Numbered from the stretch's first letter, positions 24,938-42,727 are shown. The stretch is DNA of 64,000 nucleotides from Branchiostoma floridae (GCF_000003815.2 NC_049990.1:22242243-22306242), one strand, 5' to 3'. Translations and numbers: made by a program. The notes: generated by a model from the sequence alone, not told the origin.

Positions 24938-25590
24938 GACAGACTCCAGCTAAGTACATGTACATACACAGTCAACAACTTCGTGAGCCACTTGAGATTA
25001 ATGCACCATTAGAATCCTTTTAGCTACCAAACACAGTTTTATGTTTGTGGAAGGCTGGAAAACTTTGTGGGCATGTAATTGATCACGAGAGGTTTGAGAA
25101 GTATACGCCCTATGGAAGTTTCTGTTTATCAGATTGTGCATTTGCTAGGTTGTGTGTTGAAAATTGCGATATGAGTGAGTGAGTGAGTGAGTGAGTGAGT
25201 GAGTGGGTGGGTTGAGTGAGTGAGTGAGTGAGAGTGAGCAAACGAGTGAGTGAGTGAGTGCGTGGGTGAGTGAGGGGTGAGTGAGTGAGTGCATAGGTGA
25301 GTGAGTGAGTGAGTGAGTGAGTGAGTGAGTGATCGAGTGAATGAGTGAAGGAGTATGTAATCCCGTTCCGACTCGACAGCCTCTAGCTAAGTACGTACAC
25401 TAACGTCGTGAGTCACTTGCCGAGATGAATAAGTAACATTAGAATCCTTTTAGCTGCCAATTTGAAATTGTTGGCAACAAAACTTTCCGCAGGATCCAGT
25501 TACTTTTGTGGATACTGCAGGTACTTGTCCACTGGAGGTTCCAGAGGTATAAGCTTAATGTAAGTTTCTGCTAGCTTGTGCGTTGACAAA
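24938..25590. repeat. Duplicated segment flanking a GAGT microsatellite
   Basis: A block of about 200 bp at 24938-25145 (AGCTAAGTAC, CGTGAGCCACTTG, TTAGAATCCTTTTAGCT) recurs diverged at 25380-25590. A (GAGT)n microsatellite lies between them at 25172-25345. The layout suggests a tandem duplication with simple-repeat expansion between the copies. Confidence 0.75.
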
Positions 25591-25941
25591 TATCGCACTT
25601 ATGATACGCTTCCCGGTACAAGGGTGCAGGGGGCGGGCGAGGACATCCCCAGGGAGCGTGTAGAACACCGGAATTATAGCATCGGTGTACTTGAAAGTGG
25701 TAGAAAATAGCCCATCGACATATACGTAGGGTTCCTTTGATGGGAAAAATTCTTCAACTTTAGAGAAGAAATATGAAAGACTTCCACTACGAACCGTTGG
25801 GGTTCTTCGGTCTATGTAGCGTACATGACCATGGTTACTACGGCAATTTAACATTTGCGTCGGGTCAAAGCCTTGTATATATGCACCTTTAGTCCCCTGT
25901 CTTGATGAAAAGATTTTTATACCATATAAACCATCCATCAC
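25555..25941 (-). CDS. Open frame of 128 codons, possible exon, unrecognised
   Basis: The frame begins at an ATG pair and includes SGSLSYFFSKVEEFFPSKEP followed by YVYVDGLF and TDAIIPVFYTLPGDV. The aromatic-rich, low-repeat composition is more protein-like than other frames nearby. No convincing acceptor/donor pair defines it and I do not recognise a domain. It lies about 0.75 kb upstream of, and on the same strand as, the better exon candidate at 24589-24816, so the two could belong to one gene. Chance is a real alternative. Confidence 0.25.
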   Translation of the reverse strand: MMDGLYGIKIFSSRQGTKGAYIQGFDPTQMLNCRSNHGHVRYIDRRTPTVRSGSLSYFFSKVEEFFPSKEPYVYVDGLFSTTFKYTDAIIPVFYTLPGDVLARPLHPCTGKRIISAIFVNAQASRNLH

Positions 25942-26199
25942 AATTCACATGCAATAACTGATACATTCCAAAGCATAAAACAAATACATTTTAAAAAAGT
26001 AAAGAATATATCATGATGATGATGAAAGAATCTTTGCAGTCCCTTCTTTCCGATCATTAACTATATATATTTTTTTTTTACAAATATCATCTTGTAAAGT
26101 AGTTCATGATGTTTAGCTATTAAACATCCACTGTCGCTGTTTTTCACTTACTTAATCACGAATGTTAGATTAATGCAGAGCCATGTACAACAAGACACA

Positions 26200-26346
26200 A
26201 TTCAGCCTCTGGCTGCCATGCCTTTGATTTATCAATAAACCATTTGATTGATTGATTGATTGATCGACCAATTGATTGATTAACTGATTGATTGGTTGGT
26301 TGATTGATTGATTGATTGATTGATGGTTGATTGATTCATTCATTGG
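26200..26346. repeat. Retroelement-like tail with (GATT)n microsatellite
   Basis: The segment AATTCAGCCTCTGGCTGCCA, then CAATAAACCATT, runs into about 80 bases of GATT/GGTT repeats. A transcribed-looking body that ends in a simple repeat is typical of SINE or LINE 3' ends. The family is not identified. Confidence 0.5.
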
Positions 26347-26359
26347 TTGATTTTCCCAG

Positions 26360-26537
26360 GAAGTCCCACCGACCGAACATCCGTGACATGGCCAGTGTCC
26401 GGTCCGCCACTACAGCCATAGAGATGTCCACTCTCCGGACTAACAACTGCATTGAGTGGCCGGCACGGTCACCACTGACCTTCCGCTCCAGCCGACCCGG
26501 AAGGAGACAAATGGCTGACCGGGATGATGGGTTCTAA
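26360..26537 (+). CDS. Candidate 3'-terminal exon, unrecognised
   Basis: A clear acceptor (GATTTTCCCAG at 26349-26359) is followed by a GC-rich segment that stays open in one frame, (G)KSHRPNIRDMASVRSATTA ... PGRRQMADRDDGF, to TAA at 26535-26537. The jump in GC content relative to flanking AT-rich DNA is what coding exons in this window show (compare the GPCR). The basic, Ser/Thr-rich peptide could be the tail of a larger protein. No upstream exon was identified, so the gene is unassigned. Confidence 0.35.
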
Positions 26538-26571
26538 ACCATGGTACTTTTGATGTGGTCATTATTGATAC

Positions 26572-27042
26572 TAGGGCTGGGTACCGGTACAAAACCGCTT
26601 TTTATTCTTTTACCGGTCCGAAGAAAAAAACAGACATAAAAAAATGGACCGGGCTTTGGACCGAATAGAAAATGAACAGATTATACCGGCAGGCGTTTAC
26701 GTGTTTTCGGACTTAACGACCCAAGAAAATAACAAGAGCGAAGTAGAGGAGAGTTGATAGTCATTTTTACCAAGTGTCTACAGTCAAACTTGGCCTAAGT
26801 TAACAGAGCTATTAGTCTCGTACATGAAGAGTTTAAGATGCCAAATTTTAAGAATTAAAACTTCCTTTCATTTCAAGTTCATTATCAGTACCTTTGCAAC
26901 GAAATGGACCATTGTTTTGAGTTTTGCCCATTCACAAGTTTGCAGAGACAATTGGTCCAGGTTCAGGTCCGAACCTGGACCTGATCATCTGGAGCTAGAC
27001 CGTACCCGTACCTGAATATTTCTGTACCGGTACCCACCCTTA
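26572..27042. mobile_element. hAT-type MITE (471 bp)
   Basis: The ends are TAGGGCTGGGTACCGG and CCGGTACCCACCCTTA (imperfect inverted repeats), flanked by the perfect 8-bp duplication ATTGATAC (26564-26571 and 27043-27050). Eight-base target duplications with TAGGG ends fit non-autonomous hAT elements. A related copy lies at 44721-45045. No transposase is present. Confidence 0.85.
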
Positions 27043-27050
27043 ATTGATAC

Positions 27051-28812
27051 TAAGGTACCTACTGGGTAGGTCGTGCCCCTTCTCCACCAGACGCTGTGTT
27101 CTAAAAATTTAACAGGACGCTCAACGAATTTCATCCACTTTAGGAACGATTCTTTTAGCTTTCGTATATTTTGGCGACGATACTTTAAAACCCTGTATCA
27201 TATTCCAGCTATGAAAATACGGGTCACCAGTCTAGTGGACAGGAGGCCTAAACGATCGCTGCGGATAGGGGCCAAAGTTAGGAAGTATGTATCGTTTATG
27301 ATAGTAAGATTAATTATACACATTATCAACAGTAAGTGTACAGGCTTATTCATTACGTTACTACCTTCATACGTACCAGCTCTCACCTGATGATCAAGAA
27401 AATTATTTGAAGCTTGAAAAGTTTGTCCAGATTTTGTAACATTTATAATACTTTCAGACACCTGTAGATATTCCGTATTCAGTTTACATGAAATACTTAA
27501 AGCAAGAAATCTGCTTAAGGATGATATGTCCTGTTTAAGGTGCAATTGGTAATCGTAAAAGGTGCAACTGTTAATCGTAAAATTGACAAAGTGCCATTCT
27601 TGATGTGCGTAATGTGATGTTCTTAAATCAGATAACCAAGATCAAATTAGATAACCGTTAAAAAAACGAATCAGAAACACTTTAACAATAATCATGGCCT
27701 CTCATATGGACCACTGAATTACTTGAAACATGAAAGGGTATTTTCTCGTTCGTATACGTAAAGTGAAGGTAACGGGTTAAATAGTTTCTATATTCATCTT
27801 AAAGAATAACTAGTAAGGGATGGGTGATACAAATTAGCAAGCTTTAAGTTATCTGTCAGTGAAAGCACAGTGGAACATAAAGTGTACAGTGATGCAAGTT
27901 ACATCATATGAAATAAGTAAGATGAAATAGTATTTTCAAAAATTAAAATACTCTGTCCACCAAATGAGCGTCACATATGTCGTCAGATCCTATCATATCG
28001 ACCCTATTTTGAGCACTGACTCAATTATGGACCTTCCGAGATATATCATGCCATGAAGGCGATGGAATGTAACTAGTAAAATAAACAAGGCCGCGCGCGG
28101 CGAAATGCCTGACATGGCCTTGGCGAAGTTGGTGCAACAGGCCCACGCGGTTAGCTGCTTTTGCCGGCGATTTTGTGTTTACGTGGAACGTCCTCCGTAG
28201 AGACCCTGCCACAACTTCAAATCACTCTCAGTCTGATTCACTCGCTCAGGAAAAATATTCTAGCGCATTCGTGAACAGTTTCATCATGTAGGTACGTCAC
28301 TGAATTACAAATGTCTTACTAAACACAACCGTTTATTTGACATTTTGGTGACCTAATTTGTCACCTTCGCAGGCAAATACTGTGACTGCAGTGTTAGTGT
28401 CGTTACATTGCATTGAGTCGGTTGAATAAATCACTTGGTTGTGTACAAAGAAAATTTTGTTGTTTATGTTGTTGGATATCTGTCATAGTTTGGTACTGGC
28501 AGCTATTATACTCTCGCGTATTAGTAGCACGAAACTGGTTATTGCAAACTAGACGCGACGCGTTCAAATGAAAAAAAGGCCTAAGGTGGCTGGGATGATT
28601 TTCATGTTCCATTGTTACTATTCCGGTTACACTAGCGTTGTTATCGTAGACATCCCGTGGTCATGAACTGTATAAAACACAAAATAGAACGTATACGTTT
28701 ATGCTGGTAAGCACACGTAACATTAGGCTCGAGCTCTGTCAGGCTCCGCGGATCGCTGATTAAAGTAGAAATTGGACTATTGGAGGGAGTAAATGATGCG
28801 TCAGTTATAGTA
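27051..28812. other. Intergenic, nothing recognised
   Basis: AT-rich sequence with scattered short open frames and no splice-defined exon. Confidence 0.4.
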
Positions 28813-28867
28813 CTGCATTGATACTGGAGGTGCATTCAAACGTGAATGTACCTCAGCATCAATGCAG
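28813..28867. repeat. Fold-back hairpin
   Basis: Arms 28813-28838 and 28843-28867 pair almost completely (one mismatch, one bulge, one G-T wobble) around a 4-base loop, AACG. Weaker pairing may extend outward. It lies just beyond the 3' end of the minus-strand SRCR/C1q gene. Confidence 0.6.
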
Positions 28868-29044
28868 CGTATTGACTGTTATACTTCCTATGCTATGAAT
28901 GCTCCATTGATAAAGCAATGACGAAATAAACAGACACAGAAATCTTGCAATGGTTTACTTTCCGGGACATATGTCAGATGCCATTTTCATGAACACAAAT
29001 GTACATAGCATCTTCGATCTTAAACGTCCTCAAGAAGATTGGGC

Positions 29045-36250
<7,206 letters not shown>

Positions 36251-36856
36251 CTTTCTGGATTAAAAAAAAACAATGCATAAGTTTTACAAGCTTGACTGAG
36301 TCAGACGGAGCAAACATCAATTTGAATCAAAATTTGACCAAAGTGATTTTGTACGAGGGGCCTTGTCACACGTATGTATATGTCAAGTCCACATGAGTTA
36401 CATATTGAATTTTGACAACACACAGCCGTACGCTCATAATTTCGATATTTTTAGAATACATAATGCATTGCACATCTAGCGATTGAATACAGAATTTAGC
36501 GCCTCTGTTGTGTTATACTCCAGGTAGAGTCTATGACTGAGCAATAGTTTAGAAATTATACGTTCCAAAAATAACTATCAATGTTATTAAATTATGCACT
36601 ACTATTTTCATAATCTAACATACTTTCCTATCAAAAATGTTGCTATTTGTCTGTCAAAACTCGAGGTCAATATTGCTAAAGCTGTCTCAAATTAGGGGAT
36701 AGTGCACACAAAAAATCAAACTCTTCGTAGCTGTACAAATTTTATATCGTATAATTTGAACGTTCATTCATACGTTGTGTCAAAAGTATTATTGATATCA
36801 TGCTAAACAAAAGATACATCACTGTAGTTGACAATAAGCAGGAAAGCCGAACTCAC

Positions 36857-36893
36857 CGTTGTCTGCACGCTAGTTGTCAGGGTTTCTCCTGTG
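36857..36893 (-). promoter_or_regulatory. 5' UTR exon and TATA promoter of the minus gene
   Basis: A TATATATA box lies at 36920-36928 on the minus strand. A non-coding first exon should start about 30 bases downstream and ends at 36857 with donor AACG/GTGAGT. The start site is inferred from TATA spacing only. Confidence 0.6.
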
Positions 36894-37744
36894 TAAAGAC
36901 TTAGCGGCTGGATGTCTTCATATATATAACTACCTGCAGGCAACAGGTGTGCGGGTTCTGGGATATATCGATATAGGCACATTCTTTCATTATCGATCAC
37001 TTCCTCCTTTGCTAAGTTGTTTGCTAACCTTTGACCCGCCCTCGCCCCCACAGTGCTGAGTGACCGGTCATGGCCAGGGCAGTGGACATATGCTGCGAGG
37101 CACCGTTCTATAGACTATGAGATAGACTTATATATTTCTTTACTTTTAGATCGACGAGTATCTGTAAAGAATCATTTTGTTGTGACCTGTACATGGGTAT
37201 ATATGGACAAGAGATTCTAATTCATTCGTACATCCATATATTGCAACACACTGTGACACTGTGAGCTTTTCACTGTAGCTCTATCACAGAAAAAACACAA
37301 CCACTTGAAATTCCACTAGGCCCATTCAGCATTTCAATGTTTGTTTAATCGAAAAGCAGAAAATCTGTTATCAAGCATAGTGCAAAGTAAAGGTGTTATT
37401 AATCACGGAATTCGGTGGCCTTATTATTAATCTAAGCTTCCAGGCATTCCATAAGGATGATGGCCAAAAACTAGTCAATGTGTGACCTCACGGACGCATG
37501 AACTTATGGACGTCTGAACTGTCAGAGGGCCGGTCGTGAACCGATTAAAGTGACAAAAAACAGGACGAGAGGTGTTTGCAGTGTAAGATACTGGATTTAT
37601 CCATATCACTTCCCGTATCACTTCAAAACAACGTTGCCGACGAAGCATCCGTAGTCAAATAGAAACAACTCAAAATGTGCAAAAACACCAACTGTTCTTT
37701 CTCACCTGCATTGTATATAATTCTAGCTTTCTGTAATTGCTACA
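36894..37744. promoter_or_regulatory. Divergent intergenic promoter region
   Basis: About 850 bp separates the inferred start sites of the two paralogous genes. TATA boxes face outward at 36920-36928 (minus) and 37714-37720 (plus). No reading frame or transposon is evident inside. Shared control is an inference from the geometry. Confidence 0.6.
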
Positions 37745-37786
37745 TTCGACAAAGCACAACTGACAAGAATACGTTTCTCTACAGAG
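37745..37786 (+). promoter_or_regulatory. 5' UTR exon of the plus gene, TATA at 37714-37720
   Basis: TGTATATAATTC at 37712-37723 resembles a TATA box. About 30 bases downstream a short leader ends at 37786 with donor AGAG/GTAAGA. The next exon begins at 37959 after TTTCACAG and carries 22 bases of leader before the ATG. This repeats the leader-intron arrangement of the minus gene. Confidence 0.6.
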
Positions 37787-37980
37787 GTAAGAAAATGGCC
37801 TTTTTATTATCAATTCTGCGTGTTTGATACATCATTTTGGCTTCGACTCTAATGGAGAGATAGTCTTAAGGTCAGTTTTTAAGTATGATTTGTATCTACT
37901 GTATACTAATATTGGGAAATATCTAGTGAGAGAGCAATACTTTTAAATTCTTTCACAGATTCCAGACACCACCAACCACA

Positions 37981-38037
37981 ATGGGCTTTGCCATATTCAT
38001 CTTCTTCTGTGCGCTCGCCTGGTCGTCATTTACAGAT
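37981..38037 (+). CDS. Exon: initiator ATG and signal peptide (plus gene)
   Basis: ATG in context CCAACCACAATGG. A hydrophobic stretch of Phe, Ile, Cys, Ala and Leu forms the signal core. It ends in phase 0 at GAT/GTAAGC. Confidence 0.85.
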
Positions 38038-41000
38038 GTAAGCGTAATTTAATTGTGATTTCTTTCCTAGTGCATGAGACTTGATTTCTATGACCTTGGT
38101 TAATATGTCCCTTTCTTATAAACTTATTACATGTCTTGCTTAAATATTTTTTCAGACTGAGGCAGGAGACATAGTGTCCATGTATAGTGATGATGGTATG
38201 TAATGGAACACTTTTTAAAATCTGTTATGCTTCAATGATTTAAAGCTTGATGTTTGCAATACTTGAAGTACTTGAACTGAATGGTTTGATCAAACTTCCC
38301 CTGGATGCTTCTTTATGCCATTGACAAGCATTGTTACTAAATAATAGAACATGTAATAATTCTGTAAATGTAGAATAACTTTCCTGGGAATGCTAAGCCT
38401 GTTGTCCATCCACTTCAGCTATCCCCATCCACCTCCGTGGAGGTACCGCCAGCTCCGGCCGTGTCGAGGTCTTCTATAACGACCAATGGGGCACGATCTG
38501 CGACGATGGGTTCGACCTAGACGACGCCATGGTCATCTGCCGTCAGCTGGGATTCAGAAACGCCACTAACGCCTACACACANNNNNNNNNNNNNNNNNNN
38601 NNNNNNNNNNNNNNNNNNNNNNNNNNNNNNNNNNNNNNNNNNNNNNNNNNNNNNNNNNNNNNNNNNNNNNNNNNNNNNNNNAATACAGCTCCAAGATGCC
38701 AACATTTCCAAAGAAAAACACATCTTCTGATACTTTTAAAAATCAATCCTGTGGGGACTCACCGGGGACCTTCTGCGCAGCCGTCAATTAGGGGTCATTG
38801 CCCTTGTAGGGGCCCGAACTTGAGAATTGACAAGTTTCAATCATTTCGCATGATGCGAGTAAGAGTTTTCAAACATTATCCCAAGTTTCAAAGCTTTCTG
38901 ACCAAGAATGCTCCCAGGGGAATGGATCTCATGGCAGGTGTCAGAGGACTTTCCTCAAGGCTTTGGCAGTGGTTTGAGGCATTTGATAGGCTCCATAGCA
39001 TTAACCAAAAAGTGACACAAACTGAAGAAAAAGTTAAAAGCTGATCTTTCTAGCATAAGGAAAGTATTCTCCCACCATTTACACACCTAAAGTTGTATTG
39101 AAAAGCTGCCAGGTTAGACTTTGAAGCATTTTATGAGAGTGCATATTACATTATCAATAAAAGGTACAGAAAGTAAGAAATCAGGCCCAAAACCACTAAT
39201 ATGGCAGAATTTCTCAAGAAATTTCAGTCAGTTGAGTCAGGTAAAGCCTTTCTTTTGCCCATATAACCAATTTTTGGGAACATATTGGCCCCCAATGATA
39301 TATAAGCCCCAAAGGACACACCTACCCCCCCCCCCCTCATTCTATGCACTCTCATCATCTGCTCCAAAGTGTGGTCTAACAGCATTTAGATACAAATTTT
39401 GGTGTCTAAACTGATGGAGAGTAGTCCCCTTATGACAGGGTGAGCAGATTTTACCATTTTCCCCTGTTTGTGCCACTTTTTGCTAAACAATATGAAGTCT
39501 AACCAAAGCCACAAACCTTACCACATCCCTCATGACACCTGTGCTCCCTGGGGACCAATCCTTGGAGTAGGGTCTCCGTGAAGTCTTTAAAACTTGTGAC
39601 AATGCTTGACAACCCTTCCCGCATCACTTGAAGTGTCTTGACACCTGCTAATTTTGAACTTGACTACCCTGCCGAACATGGCAGAGCAGTGACCACCAAT
39701 CATGTCTTCCCTATCCTTATAATGCATTTAATGGCAAATAGAAGCTGTCAAAAGTCACCTACCTGACGTTTCGTTCTCGAAAAACTAACATTGAGAGGGT
39801 AGCCCGGCTTCTAAAATGTCCATTCTCAACTTTTCGGAACTTTCTGACCGGTGATTTGCATCCAAACGCAACTCGGTGACCTTTGACCCCATCTGGCACT
39901 ACAATGACAGCTACATAACAAACTTCTTTCTAGTGTTCCAGGCACCCAAAACAGGCTTAAAAGTCTGTTTTTTTCGACATAATAAAAAACCTACAACCCT
40001 TACCTGTAGAATACAGCTCCAAGATGCCAACATTTCCAAAGAAAAACACATCTTCTGATACTTTTAAAAATCAATCCTGTGGGGACTCACCGGGGACCTT
40101 CTGCGCAGCCGTCAATTAGGGGTCATTGCCCTGAAGGACTGTCCACACAGCGGCTGGGGGGTCGCTAACTGTAAACACGAGGAGGACGCGGGCGTCGAGT
40201 GCTCGGGTAAGACCGTTTTCTTGACCACAATATTTATTGGACATTGTAATTATACTCACTATGACAGGTAACCGGAAACACAACATTTTCCTTGTCCGTG
40301 TTTTGATTAGAACTGGATAATATTGCTAATCACTGATGTTTGTTTTCGTCACAGGTACACCATCTGCATCTGAGCTGTTCCAGATACTGAACGACCAGGC
40401 CAATGCACTGATTCAGCATGGTGCGATACTTGACGACCACGAGACGACAATCGCAACCATACAGAACGAAATAGGTAGGATATATGTAATGCACATCTTA
40501 TTTTGGTGTTTCATGTAGAACACTATAGACTTTCTTCCTGATTAGTAACTCTGTCCCACATAGATTTCCTAATTTTTATCTAAATCGGCATTTTTGTTTC
40601 TGTAAAGACCACCTGGCTGCCGAAGTACCTACCTTGATACAGGCCAACACCTTACAGAATGGTGAGATCAGTCAGCTACAGCAGCTCATGGCTACCCTGG
40701 ACTACAAGGTGGACGAACTCAACAACATGGCAGGTATGTTTCATCTGCAAAACTATATCTCATAGCCGTAGTGATAGCTTTGTCCTGTTAATCTTTTAAA
40801 TGTCAATACCCGTACTCCGAAAGACAGATGACATAGAACTTAACCTTTTCAGGAATAAGTAGATCACTAACAGTGAATTCTATAGTTAGGTACTAGTAGT
40901 TAGAGACCAATTTATTTATCCTTTCGCATGAATTAAGGAGCAATTGCTTTTTTTGTGTGAAATGATGCTCTGAGGCAATTCACATCAATAGGATTTTAGT

Positions 41001-42547
41001 AGAGGTACTGGTTTGCTGATATGGCTTTGTGATATAGGAAAGGGTTTTTTTCTGTGTCTTTTAGTTTTTCCGATCCGCCTAATGGGTGGAAACGCGTCAC
41101 ACGGGCGAGTCGAAGTGTGGCACGACGGCCAATGGGGGACGATCTGTGACGACAGCTGGGATATCAACGACGCCAGGGTGGTCTGCAGACAGCTCGGCTA
41201 CAAGGACGCCATCGCCGCCTACGAGCATGCCATGTACGGGGAGGGTACAGGGCCGATCCTGATGGACAGTGTCGGCTGTACCGGCTCGGAGCCACACCTG
41301 GCCGCTTGTTCTCACGAGGGATGGACTGTGCACGACTGCAAGCACGAAGAAGACGCCGGGGTTGGCTGTCTCTATCAAGGTAAAATAAATTTTGATTCGC
41401 TGTCCATGGACCTACCACTGATGTCACTTGTCATGCAGGTTCCGGGTCCTGTTTCAATTAGCAATCTAGTCCATAGATGGACACGGTAGAAATGGTTGGA
41501 TATTTGCGTTTTGTTTAAATTCATCTCATTTCTATTTCTGTCATTGTTAGTAATACCTAGGGTTGTCCAATCAGTGATTTAAACTGGTAGTAAGGCCACA
41601 GCAAGTAAATTTTATGGATGACATCCGCGCGCTCATTAATTTTCGCCTGAAAATGGGCAAAGGTTGTGTTGTAACCTAATCATTGAATGTAGAATTGACA
41701 CTAGAGACTATGTAGAATTGACTGTAGTTGCAGAAGTGAAACTTGATAGATAGTTGTAAGAGTGGCACCACTATGGAAGCTATGAGTGTAGTTGCCAACA
41801 TGGTTAGTGATACCAGTCTACCACACTGGTGTCACTTTAACTACACTGGTTCACTTCTTAAATACAGGAATGAATGCCTTGTTGGCTGTGATGCCATATT
41901 TTATCACTTCAAGTCTTGTTACAACGTGTATTTTGAAAATTTGCCATCTTGTTTTTTTTACCCATCTTGTTTTTTTCGCCCTATCTCATTATTTTTCCAG
42001 TCTGCAGAGGATGTCATCCATAAAATTTACTTGCTGTGGCCTAAGCCATGAAAGCAAATTGTTTTGATTGGTATTTTCCCCTCTTCTGCCAATCAGTAAC
42101 TCAAAAGGAGTCTGGTACTTTTATTTTCATGTAGATGAGCTGGGCACCTGGGCTGCATTTTCTGCTGGTTGGACTTCTGGCAGCTATCGCCCGACCAGCA
42201 ACTACATCATCCCATTCAACCAAGTCTACACAAACATCGGGGGCCACTACTCCACCAACGGCAGGTTCACGGCACCCGTAAACGGGCACTACTTCTTTGT
42301 GTTTAACGGCCATTCCGCGTACCTCGGTAGTTACAATGTGTATATATATTTCATGATAAACGGTAGTGCTTACAAGTCTAATTGGATTTACGACACTGAC
42401 AATGACGACTCCACTGATACATCTAGCAACAGTATCATTGTCCACTTGAACAAAAACGACTATGTTTCCATCCAGATTAGAGGTAATTATGCCCTGACAG
42501 GGTCTGAGAGAACCACATTCTCCGGCTTCTTGATCCAGGCAGATTAG
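37981..42547 (+). CDS. Secreted SRCR-coiled-coil-SRCR-C1q protein, plus-strand paralog (SRCR1 exon interrupted)
   Basis: Coding exons: 37981-38037, 38156-38195, 38419-38581 then a gap, 40131-40206, 40355-40474, 40608-40733, 41065-41379 and 42135-42547. The order is signal peptide ([19 protein letters not shown]), linker, SRCR 1, two coiled-coil exons, SRCR 2 and C1q, identical to the minus-strand neighbour. If SRCR 1 had its normal 309 bp, the CDS would be 1380 bases, the same as the paralog. As assembled, SRCR 1 loses about 24 residues between NATNAYT and [12 protein letters not shown] 100-N gap and a 1.3 kb segment bounded by identical 123-bp repeats lie there. Either the gene is disrupted in this haplotype or the contig join is wrong. 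The product should be a secreted innate-recognition protein, by domain knowledge. AATAAA at 42722-42727 is a suitable polyadenylation signal. Confidence 0.85.
38156..38195 (+). CDS. Exon: short linker (plus gene)
   Basis: 40 bp, [13 protein letters not shown], phase 0 in and 1 out, between TTTTTTCAG and GATG/GTATGT. It matches the linker exon of the minus gene in phase and place. Confidence 0.78.
38419..38581 (+). CDS. Exon part: N-terminal part of SRCR domain 1 (plus gene)
   Basis: After acceptor CCACTTCAG the frame reads [40 protein letters not shown] and [12 protein letters not shown], holding cysteines 1 and 2. It then runs into the gap at 38582. Confidence 0.9.
38582..38681. other. Assembly gap (100 N placeholder) inside SRCR1
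   Basis: The gap interrupts the SRCR domain 1 exon. The missing exon sequence should be about 73-75 bp by comparison with the paralog. Confidence 0.99.
38682..40132. mobile_element. 1.3 kb segment bounded by identical 123-bp direct repeats
   Basis: Positions 38682-38804 and 40010-40132 are identical over 123 bases (AATACAGCTCC ... GTCATTGCCCT). The left copy starts directly at the gap and may be longer. The right copy ends directly at SRCR exon sequence (CTGAAGGACTGT). Such an arrangement fits an LTR-like or TRIM-like insertion into the exon, or an assembly artefact at the gap. No PBS/PPT pair, integrase or reverse transcriptase was recognised in the interior. Confidence 0.6.
40131..40206 (+). 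CDS. Exon part: C-terminal part of SRCR domain 1 (plus gene)
   Basis: The frame [20 protein letters not shown] then GVEC supplies cysteines 4-6 and ends in phase 1 at TCGG/GTAAGA. The block including cysteine 3 (about 24 residues) is missing from the assembly. Confidence 0.88.
40355..40474 (+). CDS. Exon: coiled-coil segment 1 (plus gene)
   Basis: 120 bp, phase 1-1, encoding [38 protein letters not shown]. Hydrophobic residues recur at 3-4 spacing. Acceptor TCGTCACAG and donor ATAG/GTAGGA. Confidence 0.85.
40608..40733 (+). CDS. Exon: coiled-coil segment 2 (plus gene)
   Basis: 126 bp, phase 1-1, encoding [41 protein letters not shown]. Acceptor CTGTAAAG and donor CAG/GTATGT. Confidence 0.85.
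41065..41379 (+). CDS. Exon: complete SRCR domain 2 (plus gene)
   Basis: 315 bp, phase 1-1. It encodes [65 protein letters not shown] and [13 protein letters not shown]: six cysteines in one exon. In the minus paralog the same domain is split by an intron. Confidence 0.93.
41594..42041. mobile_element. Harbinger-like MITE (448 bp)
   Basis: Perfect inverted ends GGCCACAGCAAGTAAATTTT continue through ATGGATGACATCC (right end at about 42008-42041). Both ends are flanked by the 3-bp duplication TAA (41591-41593 and 42042-42044). A TAA duplication and GG-starting ends fit PIF/Harbinger MITEs. It sits in the intron before the C1q exon of the plus gene. Confidence 0.85.
42135..42547 (+). CDS. Exon: C1q domain (plus gene, last exon)
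   Basis: Acceptor TTTCATGTAG. The peptide [20 protein letters not shown] runs on through [43 protein letters not shown] and ends [11 protein letters not shown] before TAG. The conserved C1q aromatic and glycine positions are present; there is no collagen stalk. Confidence 0.93.
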
Positions 42548-42721
42548 CACAGCGTAAAGTGTGAAAGGCGTGAAACAATATGAGTGTGAAATTCACATCA
42601 CAGCTAACATCACCAGACAGGTATTTTGAATTAGATGTTTTTATTGATTGTATCGTGCAAACTGGTTAACAATGTACGGCAAGACTGTTATTGATAAATC
42701 CTTTCATACCACGTTCATGCA

Positions 42722-42727
42722 AATAAA
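42722..42727 (+). terminator. Polyadenylation signal AATAAA
   Basis: 175 bases after the stop codon of the plus SRCR/C1q gene. Confidence 0.55.

Noticed and set aside
28813-28867. Calling the hairpin a microRNA gene
   Set aside because: The loop is only 4 bases and no flanking processing features or conservation can be shown; kept as a repeat and a low-interest finding.
38529-39044. 171-codon frame fusing SRCR to a novel C-terminus
   Set aside because: The join is created by 100 N of arbitrary length; the downstream part lies in the repeat-bounded segment and has no recognisable domain.
42101-42550. 149-codon minus-strand frame
   Set aside because: Antisense shadow of the C1q exon.
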